DNA of 64,000 nt from contig NZ_MSCT01000025.1 of NCBI RefSeq assembly GCF_001921865.1, positions 124,001-188,000 on the forward strand, given 5' to 3'. The position numbers were made by a program, and so were the translations under genes. Below, in pieces: positions 15,431-25,536 of this stretch; the first letter of the stretch is position 1, and every line of letters starts with the position of its first letter. The notes under the pieces were generated by a model. That model did no database searches and was not told the origin of the DNA. It saw only the letters and a program-made list of their open reading frames with translations. The stretch comes from Pseudomonas chlororaphis. Lineage in GTDB: Bacteria > Pseudomonadota > Gammaproteobacteria > Pseudomonadales > Pseudomonadaceae.

Positions 15431-16333
15431 ATGCAAAAAATCACGTTGCTTGGCTGCACCCTCGGCCTGTTGCTCGGCTCGCCACTGTACGCCAGCGAGG
15501 CGCCGCTGACCGGCACCCTGGGCAAGATCGCCAATGCCGGCAGTATTACCCTGGGTTATCGCGATGCCTCGGTGCCGTTCTCTTACGTGGGCGACAACAG
15601 CGGCAAACCCATGGGCTACTCGGTGGACCTGGCCAGCAAGATCGTCGAGCGCATTCGCGACAAACTGGCGCTGCCGCAACTGGCGGTGAAGTACAACCTG
15701 GTGACCTCGCAAACGCGCATCCCGCTGGTGCAGAACGGCACCGTCGACCTGGAGTGCGGTTCCACCGGGGTCACGGCCGAACGGCAGAAGCAGGTGGCGT
15801 TTTCCTATGGTTTCATCTACGTCAAAGGCCAGTTGCTGACCGCCAAGGACAGTGGGATCAAAAGCTTCGCCGACCTGCGCGGCAAGAACGTGGTGACCAC
15901 CGCCGGCACCACCAACGAGCGGTTCCTCAAGAGCTACAACGTCGAGCACAAGATCGATATGTTCGTGATCAGCGCCAAGGACCACGGCGAAGCCTTCCAG
16001 ATGCTGCAATCGGGGCGTGCCGCAGCGTTCTACATGGACGACGCGCTGCTCTACGGCGAACGGGCCAAGGCCCGCGATCCGCACAACTGGGTGGTGGTCG
16101 GCGAGGAGCAGTCGCGGGAGATCTACAGCTGCATGGTGCGCAAGGATGATCCGCAGTTCCTCGAACTGGTCAACGCCACCCTGGCGGACCTGTACCGCTC
16201 CGGGGAGATCAACGGCATCTACCAGCGCTGGTTCGAGCAGCCGATTCCACCCAAGGGCCTGAACCTGGAATTCCCGATGACCAGCGAGTTGAAGGCGATC
16301 ATCGCCAAGCCGGTGAGCGACCCGGTGGAGTAA
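15431..16333 (+). CDS. Amino-acid ABC transporter periplasmic binding protein
   Basis: The 300-residue protein begins with a signal peptide (cleavage probably after LYAS or close to it) and is a family-3 solute-binding protein of the glutamate/aspartate GltI/AatJ type (GKPMGYSVDLASKIVERI, DLECGSTGVTAERQKQVAFS). It should bind an amino acid in the periplasm. No permease or ATPase gene follows, so it must use a transporter encoded elsewhere. It sits 27 bases after ridA in the operon controlled by the divergent LysR. Confidence 0.9.
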   Translation: MQKITLLGCTLGLLLGSPLYASEAPLTGTLGKIANAGSITLGYRDASVPFSYVGDNSGKPMGYSVDLASKIVERIRDKLALPQLAVKYNLVTSQTRIPLVQNGTVDLECGSTGVTAERQKQVAFSYGFIYVKGQLLTAKDSGIKSFADLRGKNVVTTAGTTNERFLKSYNVEHKIDMFVISAKDHGEAFQMLQSGRAAAFYMDDALLYGERAKARDPHNWVVVGEEQSREIYSCMVRKDDPQFLELVNATLADLYRSGEINGIYQRWFEQPIPPKGLNLEFPMTSELKAIIAKPVSDPVE

Positions 16334-16371
16334 ACGCTGCGTACGGAGGCGGGGCTGCTGCCGACGGGCTT

Positions 16372-16452
16372 CTGTAGGAGCCCAGCTTGCTGGCGATGGC
16401 CGCGCCGCGGTGTGTCAGGCAAAACGCCTCGCGGGCAAGCCTAGCTCCTACG
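16372..16452. repeat. Diverged REP pair
   Basis: A copy reading CTGTAGGAGCCCAGCTTGCTGG and an inverted one (CGCGGGCAAGCCTAGCTCCTAC) lie in the convergent gap between the binding-protein gene and rsmE. Both deviate from the main REP core but keep pairing changes in the stem. Confidence 0.8.
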
Positions 16453-16466
16453 CAGGCAGATGTGGG

Positions 16467-17186
16467 TTAGAAATCGCCCCAGAGTTGTTGCGCCACCGCC
16501 AGCGCCACCACGGGCGCGGTCTCGGTGCGCAACACCCGCGGGCCGAGGCGCGCCGAATGAAAGCCTGCCTGTTGCGCCTGCTCCACCTCGGCGTCGGACA
16601 ACCCGCCTTCCGGCCCGATCAGGAACGCCAGGCTTGTCGGCTTGGCATGGCTGAGCAGCGGCTCGGCCACTGGGTGCAGCACCAGCTTGAGGTCGGCCTG
16701 GGTCTGTTTGATCCAGTCGGCCAGCAGCAGTGGTGGATGAATCACCGGCACCCGCGAGCGCCCGCATTGTTCGCACGCGCTGATCGCCACCTGGCGCCAG
16801 TGGGCCAGGCGCTTGTCGGCGCGTTCGTCCTTGAGCCGCACTTCGCAGCGCTCGCTGAAGATCGGGGTGATTTCATTGACCCCCAGTTCAGTGGCCTTCT
16901 GGATCGCCCAGTCCATGCGCTCGCCCCGGGACAGGCCCTGGCCGAGGTGGATCTGCAGCGGCGACTCGACCTGGCCGGCGAAGCTGTCGTCGAGCTGGAC
17001 CACCACGCGTTTCTTGCCGACTTCCAGCAGCGTGCCGCGAAACTCGTTGCCCGAGCCGTCGAACAGCTGCAACGCATCGCCCTCGGCCATGCGCAGCACG
17101 CGTCCGATGTAATGGGCCTGGGCTTCGGGCAGTTCGTGCTGGCCGAGGCTCAGGGGGAGGTCGATAAAGAAGCGGGACAGTCTCAT
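16467..17186 (-). CDS. rsmE: 16S rRNA (uracil1498-N3)-methyltransferase
   Basis: RsmE methylates U1498 in the decoding region of 16S rRNA using S-adenosylmethionine. The 239-residue length is normal. The C-terminal SPOUT knot is recognisable by FLIGPEGGLSDAEV and LGPRVLRTETAPVVAL; the N-terminal PUA-like part begins MRLSRFFIDLPL. It lies downstream of bioA on the same strand with a 99-base gap holding a REP, an order also found in P. aeruginosa. Confidence 0.95.
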   Translation of the reverse strand: MRLSRFFIDLPLSLGQHELPEAQAHYIGRVLRMAEGDALQLFDGSGNEFRGTLLEVGKKRVVVQLDDSFAGQVESPLQIHLGQGLSRGERMDWAIQKATELGVNEITPIFSERCEVRLKDERADKRLAHWRQVAISACEQCGRSRVPVIHPPLLLADWIKQTQADLKLVLHPVAEPLLSHAKPTSLAFLIGPEGGLSDAEVEQAQQAGFHSARLGPRVLRTETAPVVALAVAQQLWGDF

Positions 17187-17236
17187 GGTGGTTCTCTGGG
17201 GAAGATTCTTGAGCGTTGTGGGGCAGTCGGATTTTT

Positions 17237-17284
17237 TCGCGAGCAGTCTCGCTCCTACAGGGGAGCGAGACTGCCCACGAAAGC
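17237..17284. repeat. Compact REP inverted pair
   Basis: CGCGAGCAGTCTCGCTCCTAC is followed at once by its inverted partner (GGAGCGAGACTGCCC), giving a tight hairpin between bioA and rsmE, immediately 3' of the bioA stop on the minus strand. Confidence 0.8.
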
Positions 17285-17285
17285 G

Positions 17286-18692
17286 TCAGCCCGGATCGCG
17301 GAAGCCCGGGTGGAAGTCCTTGGGCACGGCCACGCTGACCTTGTCGCTGGTGGCGATGTCGATGCCTTCGCTGGCGACTTCTGCGAGGAAGTCGATCTGC
17401 TCCGGCGTGATCACGTAAGGCGGCAGGAAATACACCACGCTGCCCAGCGGGCGCAGTAGGGCCCCGCGCTCCAGGGCGTGCTGGAAGACTTTCAGGCCAC
17501 GGCGTTCCTGCCACGGGTAGGCGGCTTTGCTGGCCTTGTCCTGGACCATCTCGATGGCCAGCACCATGCCGGTCTGGCGCACTTCGGCGACGTGCGGATG
17601 GTCCGCCAGGTGCGCGGTCGAGCTGGCCATGCGCTGGGCCAGGGCCCGGTTGTTCTCGATGACGTTGTCCTGCTCGAAGATATCCAGGGTCGCCAGCGCC
17701 GCCGCACAGGCCAGTGGGTTGCCGGTGTAGCTGTGGGAGTGGAGGAAGGCGCGCAGGGTCGGATAGTCGTCGTAGAAGGCGCTGTAGACCTCGTCGGTGG
17801 TCAGGCACGCAGCCAGCGGCAGGTAGCCACCGGTCAGGGCCTTGGACAGGCAGAGGAAGTCCGGGCGGATACCGGCCTGCTCGCAGGCGAACATCGTCCC
17901 GGTACGACCGAAACCAACGGCGATTTCGTCGTGGATCAGGTGCACGCCATAGCGGTCGCAGGCCTCGCGCAGCAGCTTGAGGTACACCGGGTGGTACATG
18001 CGCATGCCGCCGGCGCCCTGGATCAGCGGTTCGATGATCACCGCGGCGATAGTTGCATGGTGTTCGGCCAGGGTCTGTTCCATGGCGGCGAACATGTTGC
18101 GCGAGTGTTCTTCCCAGCCCATGCCCTCAGGGCGCAGGTAGCAGTCCGGGCTCGGCACCTTGAGGGTGTCCAGCAGCAGGGCCTTGTAGGTTTCGGTGAA
18201 CAGCGGCACATCGCCCACCGACATCGCGGCGATGGTTTCGCCGTGGTAGCTGTTGGTCAGGGTGACGAAGCGCTTCTTGTCTTTCTGGCCGCGGTTGAAC
18301 CAGTAGTGGAAGCTCATCTTCATCGCCACTTCGATGCACGACGAACCGTTGTCGGCGTAGAAGCAGCGGGTCAGGCCTTCCGGCGTGATCTGTACCAGGC
18401 GCTCGGACAGCTCGATCACCGGCTGGTGGCTGAAACCGGCGAGGATCACGTGCTCCAGCTGGTCGACCTGATCCTTGATGCGCTGGTTGATGCGCGGGTT
18501 GGCATGGCCGAAGGCGTTGACCCACCAGGAGCTGACGGCATCGAGGTAGCGTTTGCCTTCGAAGTCTTCCAGCCATACGCCGTCGCCCCGCTTGATCGGG
18601 ATCAGCGGCAGTTGCTCGTGGTCTTTCATCTGGGTGCAGGGATGCCATAACACCGCGAGATCGCGTTGCATCCACTGTTGGTTGAGGCCCAT
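17286..18692 (-). CDS. bioA: Adenosylmethionine-8-amino-7-oxononanoate aminotransferase
   Basis: BioA transfers the amino group of S-adenosylmethionine to KAPA to give DAPA in biotin synthesis. It is a PLP fold-type I class III enzyme; the catalytic lysine is in LSKALTGGYLPLAA, and VLWHPCTQMKDHE and AVSSWWVNAFGHANPRI are typical. The start MGLNQQWMQ at 18692, with GGAG upstream, gives 468 residues; the frame extends to 18824 but without family similarity. bioBFHCD are not here, as is usual in Pseudomonas where bioA stands apart. Confidence 0.95.
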   Translation of the reverse strand: MGLNQQWMQRDLAVLWHPCTQMKDHEQLPLIPIKRGDGVWLEDFEGKRYLDAVSSWWVNAFGHANPRINQRIKDQVDQLEHVILAGFSHQPVIELSERLVQITPEGLTRCFYADNGSSCIEVAMKMSFHYWFNRGQKDKKRFVTLTNSYHGETIAAMSVGDVPLFTETYKALLLDTLKVPSPDCYLRPEGMGWEEHSRNMFAAMEQTLAEHHATIAAVIIEPLIQGAGGMRMYHPVYLKLLREACDRYGVHLIHDEIAVGFGRTGTMFACEQAGIRPDFLCLSKALTGGYLPLAACLTTDEVYSAFYDDYPTLRAFLHSHSYTGNPLACAAALATLDIFEQDNVIENNRALAQRMASSTAHLADHPHVAEVRQTGMVLAIEMVQDKASKAAYPWQERRGLKVFQHALERGALLRPLGSVVYFLPPYVITPEQIDFLAEVASEGIDIATSDKVSVAVPKDFHPGFRDPG

Positions 18693-18898
18693 GTTCAGTC
18701 TCCAGGAGGGGGTGTCGAAGCACGCCGGCAAACAATCGCGCAAGCCTATGCAATGCCTGGCTGTGTCACAACCCATTGCATGGGGTGCGAACCCATTCGA
18801 CGCGGTGGCAGAACGCTCCGTCACGTTTGCCCCACGTAGACCTTAATGCCTGGTTAATTTACTGTTCGTACCCTCAACATCGTATTTCTCGATATTTC

Positions 18899-18918
18899 AA
18901 AGCGAAAATTTCCGCTTT
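18899..18918. promoter_or_regulatory. Near-palindrome in the bioA/cytochrome b561 divergent gap
   Basis: AAAGCG (18899-18904) and CGCTTT (18913-18918) flank an AT-rich centre, in the only strongly AT-rich stretch of this 280-base gap (18693-18972). It lies about 55 bases upstream of the cytochrome start, fitting an operator for the b561/yceI pair. The repeats CGATA nearby (in GATAGTTAAACCGATAG) may add to it. The binding protein is unknown. Confidence 0.35.
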
Positions 18919-18972
18919 AATTCGATAGTTAAACCGATAGTCTTGGCCAGCAGTTCTTACAGGATTCAAGCA

Positions 18973-19524
18973 ATGCAGCTACGTAATTCGTCTTCCCGCT
19001 ACGGCTGGGTCAGCATTTTTCTGCACTGGAGTGTGGCGCTGGTCGTCTTTGGATTGTTCGCCCTGGGCCTGTGGATGGTGGGGCTGGATTACTACAGCGC
19101 CTGGCGCAAAGACGCGCCGGAGCTGCACAAGAGCATCGGCCTGACGCTGTTCGCGGTCATGTTGCTGCGGGTGTTGTGGCGCTTCGTCAGCCCGCCGCCG
19201 CCCGCGCCGGCCAGCCACGGCCGCCTGACGCGCCTGGGTGCCCTGTTCGGCCATGCCTTTCTGTATCTCAGTCTGTTCGTTGTGATGATTGCCGGTTACC
19301 TGATTTCCACCGCAGACGGTGTCGGGATCCCGGTGTTCGGCCTGTTTGAAATTCCTGCCTTGGTTTCCGGTCTACCGGACCAGGCGGATGTGGCTGGCGA
19401 GGTGCACCTGTACCTGGCCTGGGCCCTGGTGATCTTTGCCGGGCTGCATGGTCTGGCCGCGCTGAAACACCACTTTATCGATCGTGACGCGACCCTGACT
19501 CGAATGCTGGGGCGCAAAGCCTGA
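18973..19524 (+). CDS. Cytochrome b561 family protein
   Basis: This 183-residue membrane protein has four hydrophobic segments and haem-ligand histidines in the expected helices (FLHWSVALVVF, APELHKSIGLTL, AFLYLSLFVVMIAGYLIS, LYLAWALVIFAGLHGLAALKHHF). It should carry electrons from quinol or an unknown donor in the inner membrane. The start at 18973 replaces the longer frame from 18943. It is followed 32 bases later by a yceI gene, a pairing common in Proteobacteria (yceJ-yceI in E. coli). Confidence 0.9.
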   Translation: MQLRNSSSRYGWVSIFLHWSVALVVFGLFALGLWMVGLDYYSAWRKDAPELHKSIGLTLFAVMLLRVLWRFVSPPPPAPASHGRLTRLGALFGHAFLYLSLFVVMIAGYLISTADGVGIPVFGLFEIPALVSGLPDQADVAGEVHLYLAWALVIFAGLHGLAALKHHFIDRDATLTRMLGRKA

Positions 19525-19556
19525 TGTTCAACCTCAACTCAAAAGGAATAGAAAGC

Positions 19557-20156
19557 ATGTTGAAAAAGACTCTCGCCGCTCTGGCAATCGGTTCCGCCCT
19601 GCTGTCTGCTGGTCAGGCGATGGCCGCGGACTATGTGATCGACAAGGAAGGCCAGCACGCCTTCGTCGACTTCAAGATCAGCCACCTGGGCTACAGCTTC
19701 ATCACCGGGACCTTCAAGGACCTGGACGGCAAGTTCAGCTTCGACGCAGCCAAGCCTGAAGACGCCAAGATCGAAGTCAACGTGCGTACCGCCAGCGTGT
19801 TCACCAACCACGCCGAGCGCGACAAGCACGTCAACAGCAAGGACTTCCTGGAGTCGGGCAAATTCCCTGACGCGAAGTTCGTGTCCACCAGCGTCAAGCC
19901 TACCGGCAAGAATGCTGACGGCAAGCAGACCGCTGATGTAGCTGGCGACCTGACGTTCCACGGCGTGACCAAGCCAATCGTGGTCAAGGCCACCTTCCTG
20001 GGTGAAGGCAAGGACCCATGGGGCGGCTACCGCGCAGGTTTCGAAGGCACCACCAGCATCAGCCGCAAAGAGTTCAACAAGGATGGGATGGATGTTGGCC
20101 CGCAGTCCGACACCGTTCAGCTGTACATCACCTTCGAAGGTGTGAAAGCGAAGTAA
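19557..20156 (+). CDS. YceI family periplasmic protein
   Basis: The 199-residue protein has a cleavable signal peptide (cut after GQAMA) and the YceI lipocalin-like barrel, which binds long isoprenoid chains in related proteins. Typical segments are DKEGQHAFVDFKISHLGYSF, FTNHAERDKHVNSKDFLE and GGYRAGFEGTTSISRKEF. The start at 19557 leaves a normal signal peptide; the frame's first ATG at 19524 overlaps the cytochrome stop. Co-transcription with cytochrome b561 suggests a quinone or isoprenoid related role. Confidence 0.92.
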   Translation: MLKKTLAALAIGSALLSAGQAMAADYVIDKEGQHAFVDFKISHLGYSFITGTFKDLDGKFSFDAAKPEDAKIEVNVRTASVFTNHAERDKHVNSKDFLESGKFPDAKFVSTSVKPTGKNADGKQTADVAGDLTFHGVTKPIVVKATFLGEGKDPWGGYRAGFEGTTSISRKEFNKDGMDVGPQSDTVQLYITFEGVKAK

Positions 20157-20164
20157 TGCTTCGC

Positions 20165-20275
20165 CGTAGCCGCTGCCGAGCCTGCGAGGCTGCGTAAAGG
20201 TCCGCAGGACCTTGGGCCCTCGAGGCCTGCGACCGGTTCCCGCTCGATTGCGGCCTCGGCACCGGCGACAGAAGC
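20165..20275. repeat. GC-rich REP-like repeat of the AGCCGCTGCCGAG type
   Basis: The gap after yceI holds AGCCGCTGCCGAGCCTGCGAGG followed by a hairpin-rich tail ending in a partial inverted copy (GCCTCGGCACCGGCGAC). It is the same family as the repeats at 2678 and 31805. Confidence 0.75.
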
Positions 20276-20310
20276 AAAGAAATGCCCCAGGCATAGCGCT
20301 TGGCCTAAAC

Positions 20311-20347
20311 AAAAACGCCCCTGATCTTGCGATCAGGGGCGTTTTTT
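20311..20347. terminator. Bidirectional rho-independent terminator
   Basis: AAAAACGCCCCTGATC and GATCAGGGGCGTTTTTT form a perfect stem with a four-base loop and U-runs in both directions, so it ends both yceI (plus) and rhlE (minus). Confidence 0.95.
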
Positions 20348-20362
20348 ATTGCCGTGGAAAAC

Positions 20363-22240
<1,878 letters not shown>

Positions 22241-22464
22241 GAGTAATCCTGTTTTAGTGAGGGCTTGGCCCAAAGGGATAGTCTTGCCGGGCGCGAATGG
22301 CGTTCAAGAGGACGCAATCCCGTCCGGTCCTGCTGGCTCCTGAAGGCTCTTCGCGAGGGCTCGCGCGGGCCTTGTGGCTGCGCTGTAGCGGTATCGAGAG
22401 GCCTTGAACAGGGTCGAGCGTCCGGGCGTGAGCCTGGCGGGAAGGCCGGAGTATAACAGAGCAA

Positions 22465-23280
22465 TCAGCGCGCGCTGCGTTCCTGCTGCTCAACGGTTTT
22501 CAGCGGCCTATCGAGCGCAGGGGTGTCGGAGCCGGCGACGGCCGGCGCCGCTCCATAACGAGCGCTCAACTCGGCGTAGGCCGGTTCCTGCTTGAAACGC
22601 TTGAGTTCGGCACCGAAACGTTGCACCAGCAGGTCCATGCCGGCGTTGCGCCGCACGGCCAGGAACTGGCTTTGCCGGCTGATGACCACGGGGTTTTCGC
22701 TGATCTGCTGGCGAATCTGCAGTTGGTCCAGCAGGTACTGGCCGACCCGCCGGTCGGTGATCAGCAGGTCGATGCGACCGCGCAGCAGCTTGCCGAAGTT
22801 GGCTTCGTGGGTCGGCGCCGGCTCCTGGGTGAACAGCGTGGACTCACGAAATTCCTGGCTGTACAGGTAGCCGGGGGAGGTGCCCACCGTCAGCCCGCGC
22901 AGGTCCTCCAGGGTGCGGAACGGGTGGGGCCGGGCGTTGGCGTAGAACATCACGAACTCGACGTCCGACAACGGTTCGTTGGGGTAGAGCAGGCTGCTTT
23001 CGCGCTCGTCGCTGTGGAAGATGTCCAGGGCGCCGTCGGCCTGGCCCTGCTCGAGCATGGCCAGGCAGCGCTTCCAGGGCAGGAACTGCCATTCGACCTC
23101 GATCCCCAGGCGCTGGAAGACAATGGCCGTGGTTTCGTAATCCAGCCCCCGGGCCTTGCCCTGTTCTTCGTAGACGTAAGGGGCCCAGGGCTCGGTGACA
23201 ATGCGCAACTTCTCGCCATGGGCGGTCAGGCTCAGGCAAGCGAGGAAAAAGGCTGTCAGCAGTTGGACAATGGCGGGCAT
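22465..23280 (-). CDS. Periplasmic family-3 solute-binding protein, orphan
   Basis: The 271-residue protein has a signal peptide (cut after LTAHG) and a family-3 binding fold (RIVTEPWAPYVYEEQGKARG near the N-terminus; LLRGRIDLLITDRRVGQYLL in lobe two). No permease or ATPase gene is near, so it may be a stand-alone sensor-like binding protein. A second, distantly similar orphan is encoded at 52564-53301. The ligand cannot be deduced. Confidence 0.82.
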   Translation of the reverse strand: MPAIVQLLTAFFLACLSLTAHGEKLRIVTEPWAPYVYEEQGKARGLDYETTAIVFQRLGIEVEWQFLPWKRCLAMLEQGQADGALDIFHSDERESSLLYPNEPLSDVEFVMFYANARPHPFRTLEDLRGLTVGTSPGYLYSQEFRESTLFTQEPAPTHEANFGKLLRGRIDLLITDRRVGQYLLDQLQIRQQISENPVVISRQSQFLAVRRNAGMDLLVQRFGAELKRFKQEPAYAELSARYGAAPAVAGSDTPALDRPLKTVEQQERSAR

Positions 23281-23336
23281 CGCTGGAGATTACGACGAGA
23301 GGTTGTCCAATGGCTAGAGGCTGTCTATCTCAAGCT

Positions 23337-24419
23337 TCAGTCGGCTTTTGTCTCGATCAGGTGCAGGTAGATCGCCCTGCGCCGCCGGCCCAGTACCAGG
23401 CGAATGACCGGATGGTTGAACCAGCGTTCGAGTTGGTGGCTGTTGAGTGGCTTTTTCAGCCGGCCTTCGGCGTTTTCCCGGGCCTTTTCCCACCAGACCG
23501 GGGCGCAGGCCTGATCGAATTCGTTGGTGTGGCGGTAGCAGCCATAGAGGATCTCGCGCATGAACTGGCGCTGGTGTCCGGGCAGGGCCAGGGTCACGAC
23601 CTTGTAGGCCAGGCGCAGCAGTACCGGCGGACGTGGCAGCGTCGCGGTGACCAGGCGGGTTTCGTCCAGGGCGACCGTGCTGGTGGGGGCTGCGCTGTGC
23701 TTGTTCAGCCAGGCCTTGGTCTTGGCGCGAAACAGCTGCTTGCGGCTCCAGTAGTGGTGGATCAGGTCGGGGCATTCGCGGACCTGCTGGTTGCGGTAGG
23801 CCGCCACCGACAGGCAGAACTCTTCCAGGGTGTAGGCGCCATGGGCCAGGGGATACAGCTCGTCCATCAGGGCGATGGAGCGCTCCAGCACATCGGCATC
23901 GGTGCGGTGCAGGCCGATGACCCCGGAGTTGAGCAGCGGCATCCGGTCGTCGGCCAGTGAGCGTTCACGCAGCAGGTCGGCCAGATGCTGGTAGAGGCCG
24001 GATTCCTTGTTGGCGCCGTAGCACATGCCAAAGGCGTTGCACAGCAGGGTACCGGGCTCGATACGGCGGAACAGCTCCAGCGGCGAACAATGGAAGAAGG
24101 TGTCGGTGTCGATCAGCAGTGCCAGTTCGGATTCTTGCAGCACTTGGCGCATCACCACATGTTTGGCGCGGAAGTGGTAACCGTGCGGTGCGATCCACGC
24201 CTGACGGGTATTTTCGTCCAGTGGACGCACGCGCACGGGCAGGTCGCGATAAGGCGCGGCATTGTCGGTGAAGACCTGGATGTCGAGGGCCTCTCCCGGT
24301 GTTTCACGCAGCCCGGCCAGCGCGCTGGCGATACTGAACACGGCTTCCTGGTGGTAGGTCGCGGCACCGTAAACCAGGTAGATCAATTGCGGGCGCGCTG
24401 CGGTACTGCCTGTGGACAT
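23337..24419 (-). CDS. Putative glycosyltransferase of GT-A type, unknown substrate
   Basis: The 360-residue soluble protein has no signal peptide. It begins PQLIYLVYGAATYHQEAVFS, followed by VFTDNAAPYRDLPV, LALLIDTDTFFHCSP (a DxD-type metal site) and LLNSGVIGLHRTDADV. These are spaced as in GT-A glycosyltransferases such as the glycogenin/GT8-like group. The C-terminal third is basic (LGRRRRAIYLHLIETKAD). No carbohydrate gene cluster is adjacent; a terminator separates it from metF. The glycosyltransferase call is inference from the fold-like motifs. Confidence 0.6.
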   Translation of the reverse strand: MSTGSTAARPQLIYLVYGAATYHQEAVFSIASALAGLRETPGEALDIQVFTDNAAPYRDLPVRVRPLDENTRQAWIAPHGYHFRAKHVVMRQVLQESELALLIDTDTFFHCSPLELFRRIEPGTLLCNAFGMCYGANKESGLYQHLADLLRERSLADDRMPLLNSGVIGLHRTDADVLERSIALMDELYPLAHGAYTLEEFCLSVAAYRNQQVRECPDLIHHYWSRKQLFRAKTKAWLNKHSAAPTSTVALDETRLVTATLPRPPVLLRLAYKVVTLALPGHQRQFMREILYGCYRHTNEFDQACAPVWWEKARENAEGRLKKPLNSHQLERWFNHPVIRLVLGRRRRAIYLHLIETKAD

Positions 24420-24450
24420 CTACGGCGATCCTTCGGATGGATAGGGGGAT

Positions 24451-24486
24451 AAAAAAAGGCCTTGGATTTCGCCAAGGCCTTTTTCT
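24451..24486. terminator. Bidirectional rho-independent terminator
   Basis: An A-run, AAGGCCTTGG, a short loop, CCAAGGCCTT and a T-run. It lies 3' of metF (minus strand) and 5' of the glycosyltransferase-like gene, so it mainly ends metF transcription. Confidence 0.93.
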
Positions 24487-24501
24487 GATGCGGTCGTGCG
24501 T

Positions 24502-25347
24502 TTAGCGCGGCAGCTTCAGATTGTTCCAGACGGCGAGGCTCGGCTCAGCCTGGTTCAGGGTATAGAAATGCAGCCCTGGCGCACCGCCCTGCAACAAACG
24601 TTCACACATTTCGGTGATGACCTGTTCGCCGAACGCCTGGATGCTTTGGCTGTCGTCGCCGTAGGCTTCCAGTTGCTTGCGGATCCAGCGTGGGATCTCC
24701 GCGCCGCAGGCATCCGAGAAGCGTGCGAGCTTACTGTAATTGGTGATCGGCATGATGCCCGGAACAATCGGAATGTTTACGCCCATTTTCTGAATGCGCT
24801 CGACGAAATAGAAGTAGCTGTCGGCGTTGAAGAAATACTGGGTGATCGCACTGTTGGCCCCGGCGTTGGCCTTGCGCACGAAGTTGTTGAGGTCGTCTTC
24901 GAAATTGCGCGCTTGCGGGTGCATTTCCGGATACGCCGCCACTTCGATGTGGAAGTGGTCGCCGCTCTCTTCGCGAATGAAGCTCACCAGGTCGTTGGCG
25001 TGACGCAGCTCGCCGCTGGCCATGCCCATGCCCGAAGGCAGGTCGCCGCGCAGGGCGACGATACGCTTGATGCCGGCTGCCTTGTATTGGCTCAGCAGGC
25101 CGCGCAGGTCGGCTTTGCTGTCGCCCACGCAGGACAGGTGCGGCGCGGCCGGAACCTTCACTTCGCTCTCGAGTTGCAGCACGGTGTTGATCGTGCGGTC
25201 GCGCGTCGAGCCGCCGGCACCGTAGGTGCAGGAGAAGAAGTCGGGGTTGTAGCTGGCCAACTGACGGGCAGTGGCGAGCAGTTTTTCATGCCCAGCATCG
25301 GTCTTGGTCGGGAAGAACTCGAAGCTGTAGCGACGGTCTTGGGACAT
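24502..25347 (-). CDS. metF: 5,10-methylenetetrahydrofolate reductase
   Basis: MetF is an FAD enzyme that reduces 5,10-methylene-THF to 5-methyl-THF, the methyl donor for methionine synthesis. The 281-residue length is normal. Motifs include RYSFEFFPTKTDAG, FFSCTYGAGGSTRDRT, RIVALRGDLPSG, and the FAD-site region ANAGANSAITQYFFNADSY. ahcY lies just upstream on the same strand, so two steps of the methyl cycle are neighbours. The ribosome site GGAGG is followed by a complementary CCTCC before the ATG. Confidence 0.96.
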   Translation of the reverse strand: MSQDRRYSFEFFPTKTDAGHEKLLATARQLASYNPDFFSCTYGAGGSTRDRTINTVLQLESEVKVPAAPHLSCVGDSKADLRGLLSQYKAAGIKRIVALRGDLPSGMGMASGELRHANDLVSFIREESGDHFHIEVAAYPEMHPQARNFEDDLNNFVRKANAGANSAITQYFFNADSYFYFVERIQKMGVNIPIVPGIMPITNYSKLARFSDACGAEIPRWIRKQLEAYGDDSQSIQAFGEQVITEMCERLLQGGAPGLHFYTLNQAEPSLAVWNNLKLPR

Positions 25348-25360
25348 GGAGGAAACCTCC
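25348..25360 (-). promoter_or_regulatory. metF ribosome site in a small self-complementary hairpin
   Basis: On the minus strand GGAGG-TTT-CCTCC ends right at the metF ATG. The GGAGG is the ribosome binding site (8 bases from ATG), and the CCTCC can pair with it in a three-base-loop hairpin. It would lower initiation unless opened. Confidence 0.45.
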
Positions 25361-25460
25361 AGCTACAAGCCGCAAGCCACAAGCTGCAAGAGTAGCGGAG
25401 GTGCGCTCAGCTCTTGTGCCTGGAACGGGCCGCTTGAAACTGTTTAAGCAAATAGGGACG

Positions 25461-25518
25461 AAGCCGCAAGCTTCGAGCGGCAAGTACGGCTTGTGGCCTT
25501 TGCTTGCCGCTTGAAGCT
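25461..25518. repeat. Inverted repeat between ahcY and metF
   Basis: AGCTTCGAGCGGCAAG (25469-25484) pairs with CTTGCCGCTTGAAGCT (25503-25518) with one mismatch. Related AAGCCGCAAGC and CAAGCTGCAAG motifs are scattered from 25361 on. The type (AGCTTCAAGC...) recurs in Pseudomonas intergenic DNA. Placed 3' of ahcY, it may act as its terminator, though no T-run is seen. Confidence 0.65.
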
Positions 25519-25536
25519 CAAAGCTTGCAACTGCTT

